Below, in pieces: positions 24,129 through 33,524 of a stretch of 64,000 nt of DNA. Source of the stretch: Skermanella stibiiresistens SB22. GTDB lineage: Bacteria; Pseudomonadota; Alphaproteobacteria; Azospirillales; Azospirillaceae. The stretch lies in the NCBI RefSeq assembly GCF_000576635.1, contig NZ_AVFL01000029.1:1-64000 (forward strand), given 5' to 3'. The notes beneath the pieces are model-generated. The model was not told where the DNA came from. It saw nothing but the letters and a program-made list of their open reading frames with translations, and searched no databases. A program made the position numbers and the translations under genes. Each line of letters begins with the position of its first letter. Position 1 is the stretch's first letter.

Positions 24129-24969
24129 CGCGTTCCGGCGCTTCGCCGTCAACCGCATCGCCATGATCGGTCTCGCGGTGATCATCCTGATCGTCGGCGC
24201 CGCGGTTCTGGCGCCGGTATTGGCGCCCTTCGACCCCAATGAGCAGTTCTTCGAAGGGCTGACGATCGAAGGGGCGCCCCTGCCACCCAACGCCACCTAT
24301 TGGCTGGGGACGGACCAGCTTGGCCGCGACCTGCTGTCCCGCCTGATCTTCGGCGCCCGCACGTCGCTGGTGGTCGGCGTGCTGGCGAACGGGGCGGCCG
24401 TGCTGGTCGGGACCATCCTGGGCGTCGTCGCCGGCTATGCCCGTGGCGTGGTCGGCTCGGTCATCATGCGCTTCACCGACCTGATGATGGCCTTTCCGGC
24501 GCTGCTGCTGGCGATAGCGCTGGCGGCGATCTTCAGCCCGTCGCTGCTGATCGTGGCCCTGGTCATCGCCATGGTCAACTGGGTGCAGATCGCCCGCGTC
24601 GTCTACACGGAGACCACGGCGCTGGCGGAACGCGACTACATCGAGGCCTGCCGGGCGCTGGGCGCCAACTGGCCGCGCATCCTGTTCCGCCATATCGTGC
24701 CGCATCTGGTGCCGACCGTGCTGGTCTACGCGACGCTGGGTATCGCCACCACGGTGCTGCTGGAGGCGACATTGTCGTTCCTCGGCATCGGCGTCCGTCC
24801 GCCGGAGCCCTCCTGGGGCAACATCATCTACGAGAACCAGACCTACTTCGCGACGGCGCCTTGGCTGGTCTTCATCCCCGGTGCGGCGATCCTGCTGCTG
24901 GCGCTGGCGTTCAACCTGGTTGGCGACGGGCTGCGCGACGCGCTCGACCCGGCGCGGCAGGGGAGGTGA
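24121..24969 (+). CDS. Peptide-type ABC permease (DppC/OppC family)
   Basis: 282 residues, inner membrane, with the OppC-type N-terminal segment (FRRFAVNRIAMIGL), LGTDQLGRDLLSRLIFGART and the EAA coupling loop (EACRALGANWPRILFRHIVPH). The ATG at 24121 has no Shine-Dalgarno sequence and follows GTGA of an overlapping leader frame. The protein also lacks the usual hydrophilic N-terminal extension, so translation may depend on the leader or a frameshift may be present. It is the first gene of an operon running to 30560. Confidence 0.9.
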   Translation: MSDAFRRFAVNRIAMIGLAVIILIVGAAVLAPVLAPFDPNEQFFEGLTIEGAPLPPNATYWLGTDQLGRDLLSRLIFGARTSLVVGVLANGAAVLVGTILGVVAGYARGVVGSVIMRFTDLMMAFPALLLAIALAAIFSPSLLIVALVIAMVNWVQIARVVYTETTALAERDYIEACRALGANWPRILFRHIVPHLVPTVLVYATLGIATTVLLEATLSFLGIGVRPPEPSWGNIIYENQTYFATAPWLVFIPGAAILLLALAFNLVGDGLRDALDPARQGR

Positions 24970-24971
24970 GC

Positions 24972-25892
24972 ATGGCGGGATACCTTCTCCGGCGGATCAT
25001 CCAGGCGCTGCTCATCCTGCTCGGCGTGACAGCGATCACCTTCATCCTGCTCTATCTGCTGCCGGCCGACCCGGCCCGCCAGATCGCGGGGCGCTCGGCC
25101 ACCGCCGCGACGGTGCAGTCGATCCGCCAGCAACTCGGCCTCGACCTGCCGCTGTGGCAACAATACCTGCGCTACCTCGGCAACCTGGTCCAGGGTGACA
25201 TGGGGCGCTCGTACATCCAGCGGACGGAGGTGGCGTCCCTGGTTTGGAGCCGGCTGCCCGCGACCCTGCTGCTGATGGCCGGCGCCATCGTCTGCGAGTT
25301 GGTGATCGGCTTGGGTGCGGGCATCATCGCGGCTGTCCGGCGGGGCAGGCCGACCGACACCGCCATCATGGTGGCCTCCTTCCTGGGCGTTTCCGCCCCG
25401 CAATTCGTCGTCGGGATCCTGCTGCTCTACGTCTTCGCGGTCCAGCTCGGCTGGTTCCCGATCGGGGGATACGGCACCTTCGCCCATCTGGTGCTGCCCT
25501 CCCTGACGCTCGGCATCCTGGGCGGCGGCTGGTACAGCAGGATGACCCGAAGCTCGATGGTCGATGTCCTGCGGCAAGACTACATCCGCACCGCCCGCGC
25601 CAAGGGCGCCACCGGCGGCCGCATCGTCCTGGTCCACGCGCTGCGCAACGCCGTGCTGCCGCTGATCGCCATGATCGGGTTGGATGTCGGCATCTTCATG
25701 AGCGGTGCCGTGGTCGTTGAATCGGTCTTCGGCTGGCCCGGCATCGGACAACTGACGTGGCAGGCGATCCAGCAGGTCGACATCCCGGTCATCATGGGGG
25801 TCACGCTGACCGCCGCCTTGTTCATCGTGCTTGGCAATCTGTTGGCCGATCTGATCGCCCCGCTGGCCGACCCGCGCATCAAACTCCGGTGA
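24972..25892 (+). CDS. Peptide-type ABC permease (DppB/OppB family)
   Basis: 306 residues with six membrane spans. It starts with the classic RRIIQALLILLGVTAITFILLY helix and has the long periplasmic loop QLGLDLPLWQQYLRYL, the conserved GDMGRSY and the coupling loop YIRTARAKGATGGRIVLVHALRNA. The start ATG follows GGGGAGG two bases after the dppC-like gene. Finding the C-type permease before the B-type is less common than the reverse. Confidence 0.93.
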   Translation: MAGYLLRRIIQALLILLGVTAITFILLYLLPADPARQIAGRSATAATVQSIRQQLGLDLPLWQQYLRYLGNLVQGDMGRSYIQRTEVASLVWSRLPATLLLMAGAIVCELVIGLGAGIIAAVRRGRPTDTAIMVASFLGVSAPQFVVGILLLYVFAVQLGWFPIGGYGTFAHLVLPSLTLGILGGGWYSRMTRSSMVDVLRQDYIRTARAKGATGGRIVLVHALRNAVLPLIAMIGLDVGIFMSGAVVVESVFGWPGIGQLTWQAIQQVDIPVIMGVTLTAALFIVLGNLLADLIAPLADPRIKLR

Positions 25893-25971
25893 CGCGATGG
25901 CGCGTCCCGGCAACCAAGAACCCAATTTCGTGACCCACCAACAACAACCCCTCACAGGAGGCTTCCCGAAG

Positions 25972-27606
25972 ATGCGTACCCTGATGATCGCCGGCGCGCT
26001 CGCGTCGGCACTCGTGTGCGGAACCGCACTCACCAGCCCGGCCCCGGCTTTCGCCGCCGAGATCAAGAATGGCGGCGCCATGACGGTGACCTACAAGGAC
26101 GATGTCGCGACCCTCGACCCGGCCATCGGCTATGATTGGCAGAACTGGTCGATGATCAAGGCCCTGTTCGACGGGCTGATGGATTACGAGCCGGGCACGA
26201 CCAACCTCCGGCCGAACCTGGCCGAGAGCTACGAGATGTCGCCCGACGGCATGACCTATACCTTCAAGCTTCGGCCCGGCGTCAAGTTCCACAATGGCAG
26301 GGCCTTGACGGCGGAGGACATCAAGTACTCGATCGAGCGCGCGGTCAACCCCGCGACCCAGAGCCCTGGCGCCGGCTTCTTCGGGTCGATCAAAGGCTTC
26401 GAGGAGGCGGCGGCCAACAACGGCGCGCTATCCGGCATCACGGTGGTCGATCCCGCCACCGTCAAGATCGAGCTGTCTCGGCCCGACGCCACCTTCCTGC
26501 ACGTGATGGCGATCAACTTCTCCTTCGCCGTGCCAAAGGAGGAGGTGGAGAAATCCGGCGCCGATTTCGGCAAGAAGCCGGTCGGCACCGGCGCCTTCAA
26601 GCTGCGGGAATGGACGCTTGGCCAACGCGTCGTGTTCGAGCGCAATTCCGATTATTACGAGAAAGGCCTGCCGCACCTGGATGAGATCACTTTCGAGATC
26701 GGTCAGGAACCGACGGTGGCCTTGCTCCGCCTGGAGAGGGGAGAGGTCGACGTGCTCGGCGACGGCATCCCACCGGCCCGATTCCTGGAGGTCAAAGGCA
26801 ACCCCAAGAACAAGGGCTTGATCGTCGAGGGCGGCCAACTCCACACCGGTTACGTCTCCATGAACGTGACCATGAAGCCGTTCGACGATGTCCGCGTCCG
26901 CCAAGCCGTCAACATGGCGATCAACAAGGACAGGGTCGTCCGCATCATCAACGGCCGCGCGATACCGGCGAACCAGCCGCTGCCGCCGACCATGCCCGGC
27001 TACGCCAAGGATCACAAGGGCTACGCCTTCGACCAGACCAAGGCCAAGGCGCTGCTGGCCGAGGCCGGTTTCCCCAATGGCTTCGAGACGGAGATCCTGG
27101 CCAACAACACCGATCCCAACCCGCGCATCGTGCAGGCGATCCAGCAGGATCTGGCCGCCGTCGGCATCCGGGCGGCGGTCAAGACGCTGGCCCAGGCCAA
27201 CGTCATCGCCGCGGGTGGCGAACAGCAGGGCGCTCCGATGATCTGGTCGGGTGGCATGGCCTGGATCGCGGACTTCCCCGATCCATCCAACTTCTACGGC
27301 CCGATCCTAGGCTGCGGCGGCGCCGTTCCCGGCGGTTGGAACTGGTCTTGGTATTGCGACAAGGATCTCGACGCCAAGGCGGCCGCCGCCGACGCGATGG
27401 TCGATCCAGCCAAGAAGGAGGAACGCACCGCCGCGTGGCGCGATATCTACCTGAAGATCATGGAGGCCGCTCCCTGGGCTCCCGTGTTCAACGAGCAGCG
27501 CTTCACCATGCACAGCGCCCGCTTGGGCGGACCCGACGCGATCTTCGTCGATCCCGTCCACATCCCGGTCAACTACGAACAAGTGTACGCCACCGATGTC
27601 CAATAA
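25972..27606 (+). CDS. Extracellular solute-binding protein family 5
   Basis: 544 residues. A Sec signal peptide (about 1-27, ending APAFAA) precedes the family-5 fold with GGAMTVTYKDDVATLDPA, the P.LAESYEMS..G.TYTF.LR block and FHNGRALTAEDIKYSIERA. It delivers a peptide, amide or similar solute to the two permeases. ATG 25972 follows AGGAGG. Within the signal-peptide codons lies a parS-like sequence (26015-26030), which encodes VCGTAL. Confidence 0.92.
   Translation: MRTLMIAGALASALVCGTALTSPAPAFAAEIKNGGAMTVTYKDDVATLDPAIGYDWQNWSMIKALFDGLMDYEPGTTNLRPNLAESYEMSPDGMTYTFKLRPGVKFHNGRALTAEDIKYSIERAVNPATQSPGAGFFGSIKGFEEAAANNGALSGITVVDPATVKIELSRPDATFLHVMAINFSFAVPKEEVEKSGADFGKKPVGTGAFKLREWTLGQRVVFERNSDYYEKGLPHLDEITFEIGQEPTVALLRLERGEVDVLGDGIPPARFLEVKGNPKNKGLIVEGGQLHTGYVSMNVTMKPFDDVRVRQAVNMAINKDRVVRIINGRAIPANQPLPPTMPGYAKDHKGYAFDQTKAKALLAEAGFPNGFETEILANNTDPNPRIVQAIQQDLAAVGIRAAVKTLAQANVIAAGGEQQGAPMIWSGGMAWIADFPDPSNFYGPILGCGGAVPGGWNWSWYCDKDLDAKAAAADAMVDPAKKEERTAAWRDIYLKIMEAAPWAPVFNEQRFTMHSARLGGPDAIFVDPVHIPVNYEQVYATDVQ
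26015..26030. other. parS: parS-like site 5, inside a coding sequence
   Basis: TGTGCGGAACCGCACT keeps the 14-bp core (26016-26029) and lies in the signal-peptide codons of the binding protein, 4.2 kb from the parA start. The chance occurrence of an exact 14-bp core so close to the other four is small. It may extend the ParB-loading region. Confidence 0.65.
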
Positions 27607-28567
27607 CCCCGCGTCCCCCTCCGGCCATGCGCGGCACGGCCACACGATCCACCGCCACTGCCATCACCACGGCTGGGACAACACCAACGCCCCGGTGCTG
27701 ACGATAGCGCCGGGCGAGACCGTGGAGTTCGAGACGGTCGACAGCTCGGGAGCGCAGCTTGGTCCCGACAGCGGCCTGGACGACCTGCTGAAGCTGGACT
27801 TCGGCAAGGTCAACCCGGTGACGGGGCCGGTCCTTGTCGACGGCGCCGAGCCCGGCGACGCGCTGAAGGTGACGCTGGTCTCGTTCAAGCCGTCGGGCTG
27901 GGGCTGGACCGCCAACATCCCCGGCTTCGGGCTGCTGGCCGACCAGTTCAAGGACCCGGCGCTGCACATCTGGAAATACGACCCCGGCACCCTGGCTCCG
28001 GCGTTGTACGGACCCGGGGGCAGGGTGCCGCTGAAGCCCTTCACCGGCACCATCGGATTGGCGCCGGCGGAACCCGGTCTCCACAGCGTGGTTCCGCCGC
28101 GCAGGGTGGGGGGCAACCTGGATGTCCGCGACCTGTGCGCCGGGACCGAGCTTTACCTGCCGGTCGAAGTGGCGGGAGCGCTGTTCTCGGTCGGCGACAC
28201 CCACGCGGCGCAGGGCGACGGCGAGGTCTGCGGCACCGCGATCGAGAGCCCAATGGACGTCACGCTCAAGTTCGAGCTGGTCAAGGGCGCCAATCTGGCG
28301 TTTCCCCGTTTCCGCACCAGCGGACCGGTGACCCGCCACCTGGACGCCGAGGGCTATGAGGTGACCACCGGCGTCGGCCCCGACCTGATGGAGGGCGCCC
28401 GCGCGGCGGTCTCCGGCATGATCGACCTGCTGTCGGCGCGTCACGGCTTGTCGGCGGTCGACGCCTACATGCTGTGCAGCGTCTGCGGCGACCTGCGCGT
28501 CAGCGAGATCGTAGACATGCCGAACTGGGTCGTCAGCTTCTACTTTCCGCGGGTGGTGCTGTCCTGA
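27596..28567 (+). CDS. Acetamidase/formamidase family hydrolase
   Basis: 323 residues of the acetamidase/formamidase (FmdA/AmdA) family, which hydrolyses short amides to ammonia and an acid. Recognisable blocks are [13 protein letters not shown] (about 79-92), the [15 protein letters not shown] loop (about 162-176) and the [10 protein letters not shown] metal/active-site block (about 201-210). An [15 protein letters not shown] His-rich N-terminus is prominent. The gene overlaps the binding-protein stop by 11 bases and precedes the ATPases, so it is part of the uptake operon and points to an amide-bearing substrate. Confidence 0.9.
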   Translation: MSNNPASPSGHARHGHTIHRHCHHHGWDNTNAPVLTIAPGETVEFETVDSSGAQLGPDSGLDDLLKLDFGKVNPVTGPVLVDGAEPGDALKVTLVSFKPSGWGWTANIPGFGLLADQFKDPALHIWKYDPGTLAPALYGPGGRVPLKPFTGTIGLAPAEPGLHSVVPPRRVGGNLDVRDLCAGTELYLPVEVAGALFSVGDTHAAQGDGEVCGTAIESPMDVTLKFELVKGANLAFPRFRTSGPVTRHLDAEGYEVTTGVGPDLMEGARAAVSGMIDLLSARHGLSAVDAYMLCSVCGDLRVSEIVDMPNWVVSFYFPRVVLS

Positions 28568-29574
28568 CCGCCCACGACCCGAAAACCACGCCGCTGTTGC
28601 GGGTGGAAGACCTGACGGTCAGCTTCGCCGGCCGGGATGAACCCGGCCGGCGGACTGGCCAGCGGGCGAACGTGCTGGAGGGCGTCGGCTTCACCCTCGC
28701 CATCGGCGCGATCGTCGGGCTGGTCGGTGAATCCGGCTGCGGCAAGAGCGTCACCGCCATGTCGATCCTGCGCCTGCTGCCCTCTCCCCCCAGCCGGGTG
28801 GAGCGGGGCAGGGTGCTCTTCGAGGGTGTCGATCTGCTGACGCTGGACGAGGGCGCCATGCGCGACATGCGGGGCAACCGCGTCGGCATGATCTTCCAGG
28901 AGCCCATGACCAGCTTAAACCCGACCTTCACCGTCGGCTGGCAGATCGACGAGGCGCTGCGCCTGCACACTCCTCTGGGCCGGAAGGAGCGTCACCAGCG
29001 CTGTCTGGAACTGCTGCGTCTGGTCGGCATAGGAGCGCCGGAACGTCGGCTGGCACAGTATCCACACGAGCTGTCCGGCGGCTTGCGCCAGCGGATCATG
29101 ATCGCCATGGCGCTCGCCTGCGAGCCGCGCCTGCTGGTGGCGGACGAGCCGACCACGGCGCTGGACGTGACGATCCAGGCGCAGATCCTGGATCTGCTGG
29201 CCGGCATCCGCGAACGGCTCGGCATGGCGATCCTGTTGATCACCCACGATCTGGGCGTCGTCGCGGAATATTGCGACGAGGTGGTGGTGATGTATGCCGG
29301 CCGCGTCATCGAGACGGCGCCGGTCCGCCCCCTGTTCGCCAATCCCCGGCACCCCTACACGGCGGGTCTGCTGGCGTCCATGCCGAAGCTGGATGGCGGG
29401 CGCGGCATGCTGCCGACGATCCCCGGCATGGTGCCGAGCCCCGGTTCCAGGCCGGTGGGGTGTCCCTTCACCGACCGCTGCCCCAACGCGCTGCCCCGCT
29501 GCCGCACCGAGATGCCGCCGCTGGAAATCGGGCCGGACCGACACGCCTTCGCCTGCTGGAACCCCGTTCGATGA
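28564..29574 (+). CDS. Peptide-type ABC ATPase (DppD family)
   Basis: 336 residues from the proposed start. Walker A GESGCGKS (about 55-62), LSGGLRQR and [12 protein letters not shown] are intact, and the OppD C-terminal region with [14 protein letters not shown] can bind a 4Fe-4S cluster in relatives. No ATG or GTG fits the N-terminus. CTG at 28564 overlaps the amidase stop codon as CTGA, TTG 28597 and GTG 28603 are shorter options, and GTG 28474 would overlap the amidase by 94 bases. The true start is uncertain. Confidence 0.88.
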   Translation: MTAHDPKTTPLLRVEDLTVSFAGRDEPGRRTGQRANVLEGVGFTLAIGAIVGLVGESGCGKSVTAMSILRLLPSPPSRVERGRVLFEGVDLLTLDEGAMRDMRGNRVGMIFQEPMTSLNPTFTVGWQIDEALRLHTPLGRKERHQRCLELLRLVGIGAPERRLAQYPHELSGGLRQRIMIAMALACEPRLLVADEPTTALDVTIQAQILDLLAGIRERLGMAILLITHDLGVVAEYCDEVVVMYAGRVIETAPVRPLFANPRHPYTAGLLASMPKLDGGRGMLPTIPGMVPSPGSRPVGCPFTDRCPNALPRCRTEMPPLEIGPDRHAFACWNPVR

Positions 29575-30560
29575 CATCGAACCCTCGCCAATCCGAGAAT
29601 CCTTCCGACGACCTCCTCGCGGTCGAGGACCTCACCAAGCATTTCCCGCTCAAGACCGGGGGCGTCATCCACGCCGTCAACGGCGTCAGCCTGCGCCAGC
29701 GGCGGGGGGAGACGATCGGCATCGTCGGCGAGTCCGGCTGCGGCAAATCCACCTTCGCCCGCCTGTGCCTCCGGCTGATCGAACCGACCTCCGGCGCGAT
29801 CCGCTTCGATGGCGGCGACTTGCGTTCGTTGCCGGCGCGCGCGTTGCGCGCCAAGCGGCGTGACATGCAGATCATCTTCCAGGACCCCTACGCCTCGCTC
29901 GACCCCAGGATGAGCGTCGGCGACATCATCCGCGAGCCGCTCGACATCCACGCCATCGGAAACCGCGCCGAGCGCCGCGCCCAGGTCGTCGAACTGCTTG
30001 AGAAGGTGGGGCTGCCGCCCGACGCCGCCCGGCGCTATCCGCACGAGTTCTCCGGCGGCCAGCGCCAGCGGATCGGCATCGCCCGCGCCATCGCGCTGAG
30101 GCCGAAGCTGGTGGTCGCGGACGAGCCGGTCTCCGCCCTCGACCTGTCGATCCAGTCGCAGGTTCTGAACCTGCTGGTGACGCTCCGGGCGGAGATGAAC
30201 CTGTCCTACCTGTTCATCTCCCACGACCTCGCCGTGATCCGCCACATCAGCGACCGGGTCGCCGTGATGTATCTCGGCCGGATCGTGGAATTGGCCGAGG
30301 TCGACGCCCTCTACGCCAACCCGGCGCATCCCTACACCCGGGCGCTGCTGTCGGCGATCCCGCAGCCGGACCCGACGCGAAGGCGCCCCCGGACGATCCT
30401 GGCCGGCGACCTGCCGAACCCGGAAACGCCACCCTCCGGCTGTCCATTCCACCCTCGCTGCCCCTCCGCCCTGGAGCAGTGCGCCACCGTGTACCCAGCG
30501 TCGCGGAACATCGGCCCGCCCGACAAGCCGCATCTGGTCGACTGCCACCTTTATGACTGA
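29571..30560 (+). CDS. Peptide-type ABC ATPase (DppF family)
   Basis: 329 residues, the second ATPase of the importer. Walker [10 protein letters not shown] (53-61), the signature FSGGQRQR, Walker [13 protein letters not shown] and the C-terminal [14 protein letters not shown] cysteines are all present. ATGA overlaps the dppD-like stop. It closes the operon of two permeases, binding protein, amidase and two ATPases. Confidence 0.95.
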   Translation: MTSNPRQSENPSDDLLAVEDLTKHFPLKTGGVIHAVNGVSLRQRRGETIGIVGESGCGKSTFARLCLRLIEPTSGAIRFDGGDLRSLPARALRAKRRDMQIIFQDPYASLDPRMSVGDIIREPLDIHAIGNRAERRAQVVELLEKVGLPPDAARRYPHEFSGGQRQRIGIARAIALRPKLVVADEPVSALDLSIQSQVLNLLVTLRAEMNLSYLFISHDLAVIRHISDRVAVMYLGRIVELAEVDALYANPAHPYTRALLSAIPQPDPTRRRPRTILAGDLPNPETPPSGCPFHPRCPSALEQCATVYPASRNIGPPDKPHLVDCHLYD

Positions 30561-30766
30561 GTGGGCCGGCGAGGGAACCGCCGGTCAGGCCCGCTCCACA
30601 ACCGCATTGACATCGACGGCTGGCGGGACGATGACAGTAGTCGTCGAGCCCCCTCCGTGATCGAAGTCCGAAAGACCGAAGGCATGAGCATCAAGCGCGT
30701 TCCCCGCCGCCACCCGATGCCAGCGGGCGGTCTCGGCGAGACGACGTCTCCCTGAGCGCCGATATC

Positions 30767-31198
30767 ATGCCCATCCGTGCCGAAAACCGGTATTTCTACC
30801 CGATCGACTGGCCGCAGCTGTCGCGCACCATCCGGTTCAAGCGCGCCAAGGGGCGGTGCGAAACCTGTGGGCGGCGGCATCTGGCGCGGGTGCGGGTGTT
30901 GCCCGACGGGCGCTGGATCGATCTCGCGGTGGGGGACGCGTGGCGCGATCGGCGGGGGCGTCACAGCGCCTGGCCGGACATCATCGAGGTGTCGCGGGGC
31001 AAGATCAGCGTGGTCGTCCTGGCGTGCTGCCATCGGGATCGCGATCCCGTCAACAACCACATCTCCAACCTCGCGGCCTGGTGCCAGTGGTGCAATCTCG
31101 ACGCCGACCGGCCATCCCAGCGGCGGCGGGCGGGCATGACGATCAAGATGAGGCGATCGATCGGGGACCTGTTCTCCGGTCCCTACCGCCGCTGGTGA
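30767..31198 (+). CDS. HNH-nuclease-like protein
   Basis: 143 residues. A CETCG pair (about C26-C29), CCHRDRDPVNNHISNLAAWCQWCN (His and two Asn residues spaced as in H-N-N nuclease folds) and the closing Cys pair indicate a zinc-finger-supported HNH fold. Stand-alone proteins of this type are common in phage-derived or mobile DNA. No partner restriction, phage or toxin gene is adjacent. The ribosome-binding site is poor. Nuclease activity is not proven. Confidence 0.7.
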   Translation: MPIRAENRYFYPIDWPQLSRTIRFKRAKGRCETCGRRHLARVRVLPDGRWIDLAVGDAWRDRRGRHSAWPDIIEVSRGKISVVVLACCHRDRDPVNNHISNLAAWCQWCNLDADRPSQRRRAGMTIKMRRSIGDLFSGPYRRW

Positions 31199-31255
31199 AC
31201 CCCGCCGGTCACGAAAAGAACAATCAAGAGCTGACTGAAAAGGCCCCAGACCCCC

Positions 31256-32146
31256 ATGGACTCCCAAGCCCTCCTGTCCGGCATGTTCGCCGTCATCGCC
31301 CCCGTGTTCGTGGTGGCGGCCCTGGGGTTTGGTTGGGCGCGCGCCAAGCTGCCCTATGACAGCGCGTTCATAACCACCTTCGCGATCAACGTCTCGACGC
31401 CCTGTCTGGTCTTCTCCGCGCTGACGCGGATGCATATCGGCGGCGACCAGCTTTGGACCATGGCGGTGGCCTCGGTCGCCTGCATCGTGCTGCCCGGCCT
31501 GATCTCCCTGCCGATCCTGTTGGCGGCGCGGGTTCCGTGGCGCGTCTATATTCCGGCGCTCAGCTTTCCCAATTGCGGGAACCTGGGGCTGCCGATCTGC
31601 CTGTTCGCGTTCGGCGAACGCGGCCTCAGCCTGGGTGTCATGTTCTTCGCCGCCATGGCTGTCGGGCAGTTCACCATCGGCCCGGCCATCGCGGCGGGAC
31701 GCTTCAACCTGAAACGCCTGATCAGCACGCCGGTGATCTACAGCGTGGCCCTGGCCCTGACCGCGCAGTTGACCGAAACGGCGGTGCCGAAGTGGATCTC
31801 CAACACAACTGGCCTGATGGGAAACTGCGCCGTTCCGCTGATGCTGTTCTCGCTGGGCGTGGCCCTCGCGCGCCTCCGGTTCGCCGGCACCTCCCGCGCG
31901 ATCACGCTGTCGGCGCTGCGCATCGTGCTGGGCGCCGCCGTCGGCTTCGGCGTGTCATGGGCGATGGACCTGGATCACCTGACGCGCGGCGTCGTCATCC
32001 TGCAAAGCGCCATGCCGGTGGCGGTGTTCAACTACCTCTGGGCGCTACGCTACGACAACTCGCCCGAGGAGGTCGCCGCCATGGTGCTGGGCTCGACCGC
32101 GCTGGCCTTCCTGGTGCTGCCGCCGCTGCTCCTGGTCGTCATGTAG
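31256..32146 (+). CDS. AEC-family transporter (auxin efflux carrier fold)
   Basis: 296 residues, almost entirely hydrophobic with about ten membrane helices in two halves, the AEC/bile-acid-sodium-symporter layout. The NVSTPCLVFSAL segment near 45-56 and LSFPNCGNLGLPI near 101-113 are typical. Bacterial members move malonate, other dicarboxylates or unknown acids. It ends seven bases before the convergent deacetylase gene. Confidence 0.9.
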   Translation: MDSQALLSGMFAVIAPVFVVAALGFGWARAKLPYDSAFITTFAINVSTPCLVFSALTRMHIGGDQLWTMAVASVACIVLPGLISLPILLAARVPWRVYIPALSFPNCGNLGLPICLFAFGERGLSLGVMFFAAMAVGQFTIGPAIAAGRFNLKRLISTPVIYSVALALTAQLTETAVPKWISNTTGLMGNCAVPLMLFSLGVALARLRFAGTSRAITLSALRIVLGAAVGFGVSWAMDLDHLTRGVVILQSAMPVAVFNYLWALRYDNSPEEVAAMVLGSTALAFLVLPPLLLVVM

Positions 32147-32153
32147 AGATCGG

Positions 32154-33203
32154 TCATGGCGAGGGTTCGCCGAAGCCATCCAGGAAGCTGTCGAGATTGG
32201 CCGCCAGCGCCTCCCGATCGTAGCCGCCCTCCTGGACCACGACGATGGGCAGGCCGAATCCCGCGATCAGAGCGCCCAGCTTGGCGAAGCCCGGAGTGGT
32301 CACCTTGAACGCGGCCAGCGGGTCGCCGGCGTAGGTGTCGAACCCGAGCGACAGGACCAGCAGTTCGGGCGCGTAGCGGGCCAGATGGGCGCCCGCCTCG
32401 GCCACCGCCGCCAGGAAGGCGGCCTCCTCCGTCCCGATCGGCAGCGGCATGTTGAGGTTGTAGCCCTGTCCCCGGCTGCGGCCGCGCTCATGGGCGTAGC
32501 CGGCGAAGAACGGGTAGAACTCGGCCGGATCGGCGTGGATCGAGATGACCAGGACATCGTCGCGTTCGTAAAAGATCGCCTGGGTGCCGTTGCCGTGGTG
32601 GACATCGACGTCGAGGATGGCGGCGCGCGGCTGCTTGCCCCGTCCGGCGAGGATCGGGAGGGCAGCCTGGGCCGCGATGGCGGCGTTGTTCAGGTAACAG
32701 AAGCCCCCCGCCATGTCGCGCGACGCGTGATGGCCGGGCGGGCGGCAGAGCGCGTAGGCGGCCCCGGTTTCGCCGCTCGCCACCAGCAGGGCGGCTTGGA
32801 CGGCGGTGTCGGCGGAGGCGCGGGCGGCTTCCCAGGTTCCCTCGGCGATGGGGCAGGCGGTGTCGGACATGTGCCAGCCGGCTTGCCCGACGATGCCGCG
32901 CGGGTATTCCGCCATGTCGGTGTTGCGGTGGACGTTGGGGATCACGGCCTCGGCAGCGTCGGGCAGCGCCGACCAGCGGGACCAGGCGGTCTCCAGGAAT
33001 GCCAGGTAATCAGGCGAATGCACGGCGGCGAGCGGTCCCATCCCATGGGAAGGCGGTCGCTCGATGGTGACGCCGCGCCGGCGAAGCGCGCCAGCCAATG
33101 CCTCCGCCCGCTCCGGCTTCTCCGGGCACGGTTTCAGTCTACCCCGCACGAGGAAGTGGGGAGGCGAATGGCGAAGTTGGGTGTCGGAGTGGATGAATCT
33201 CAT
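32154..33203 (-). CDS. Histone-deacetylase-fold acetylpolyamine amidohydrolase-like enzyme
   Basis: 349 residues of the class II histone-deacetylase-like zinc family, closest to acetylpolyamine amidohydrolases. CRPPGHHA holds the His pair H158/H159. Zinc ligands are D200 and H202 in DVDVHHGNGT and D292 in GFDTYAGDP, and the transition-state Tyr lies in EGGYD (about 329). Such enzymes release acetate from acetylated polyamines or other acyl amides. The GGAG ribosome-binding site supports the start. No polyamine gene is adjacent. Confidence 0.92.
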   Translation of the reverse strand: MRFIHSDTQLRHSPPHFLVRGRLKPCPEKPERAEALAGALRRRGVTIERPPSHGMGPLAAVHSPDYLAFLETAWSRWSALPDAAEAVIPNVHRNTDMAEYPRGIVGQAGWHMSDTACPIAEGTWEAARASADTAVQAALLVASGETGAAYALCRPPGHHASRDMAGGFCYLNNAAIAAQAALPILAGRGKQPRAAILDVDVHHGNGTQAIFYERDDVLVISIHADPAEFYPFFAGYAHERGRSRGQGYNLNMPLPIGTEEAAFLAAVAEAGAHLARYAPELLVLSLGFDTYAGDPLAAFKVTTPGFAKLGALIAGFGLPIVVVQEGGYDREALAANLDSFLDGFGEPSP

Positions 33204-33524
33204 GGTGGTGGCTCCTGACGGCCGCGCTGGATGTCCCGACGGTGCCGAATGACCGTGATTACAACAAGGCCTTTAGTCGGTTGAACCCAGCAAGCCTCTG
33301 AAATATGGACTAATGCGTCCGTTCCATGTTCTTGGACGCAAGCTTATGACAAGATGAGTTCGGGAGTCCGTACATGCGCTTCCGAGACTATCGAGATGCA
33401 CCCTCGCGGTGAATCCCAAGATAAAAATGAACGCTCAGGGTCACGCCGTCCGTTCCGTTCAGGCAAATACAGCTGGGATCGGACGGAACTACAATGCGGA
33501 CTACGACGAACGGGAGGAAACAAG
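33204..33524. other. Intergenic region upstream of gfa
   Basis: About 320 bases between divergent genes with no coding look. A candidate sigma-70 promoter toward gfa is TTGAAC (33281-33286), 17 bases, TATGGA (33304-33309). A small inverted repeat TGCGTCC/GGACGCA lies at 33314-33340 just downstream and could be an operator. Neither is certain. Confidence 0.4.

Noticed and set aside
30551-31435. Minus-strand 294-codon frame opposite the HNH protein
   Set aside because: Low-complexity antisense composition; the Cys/His pattern on the plus strand is coherent.
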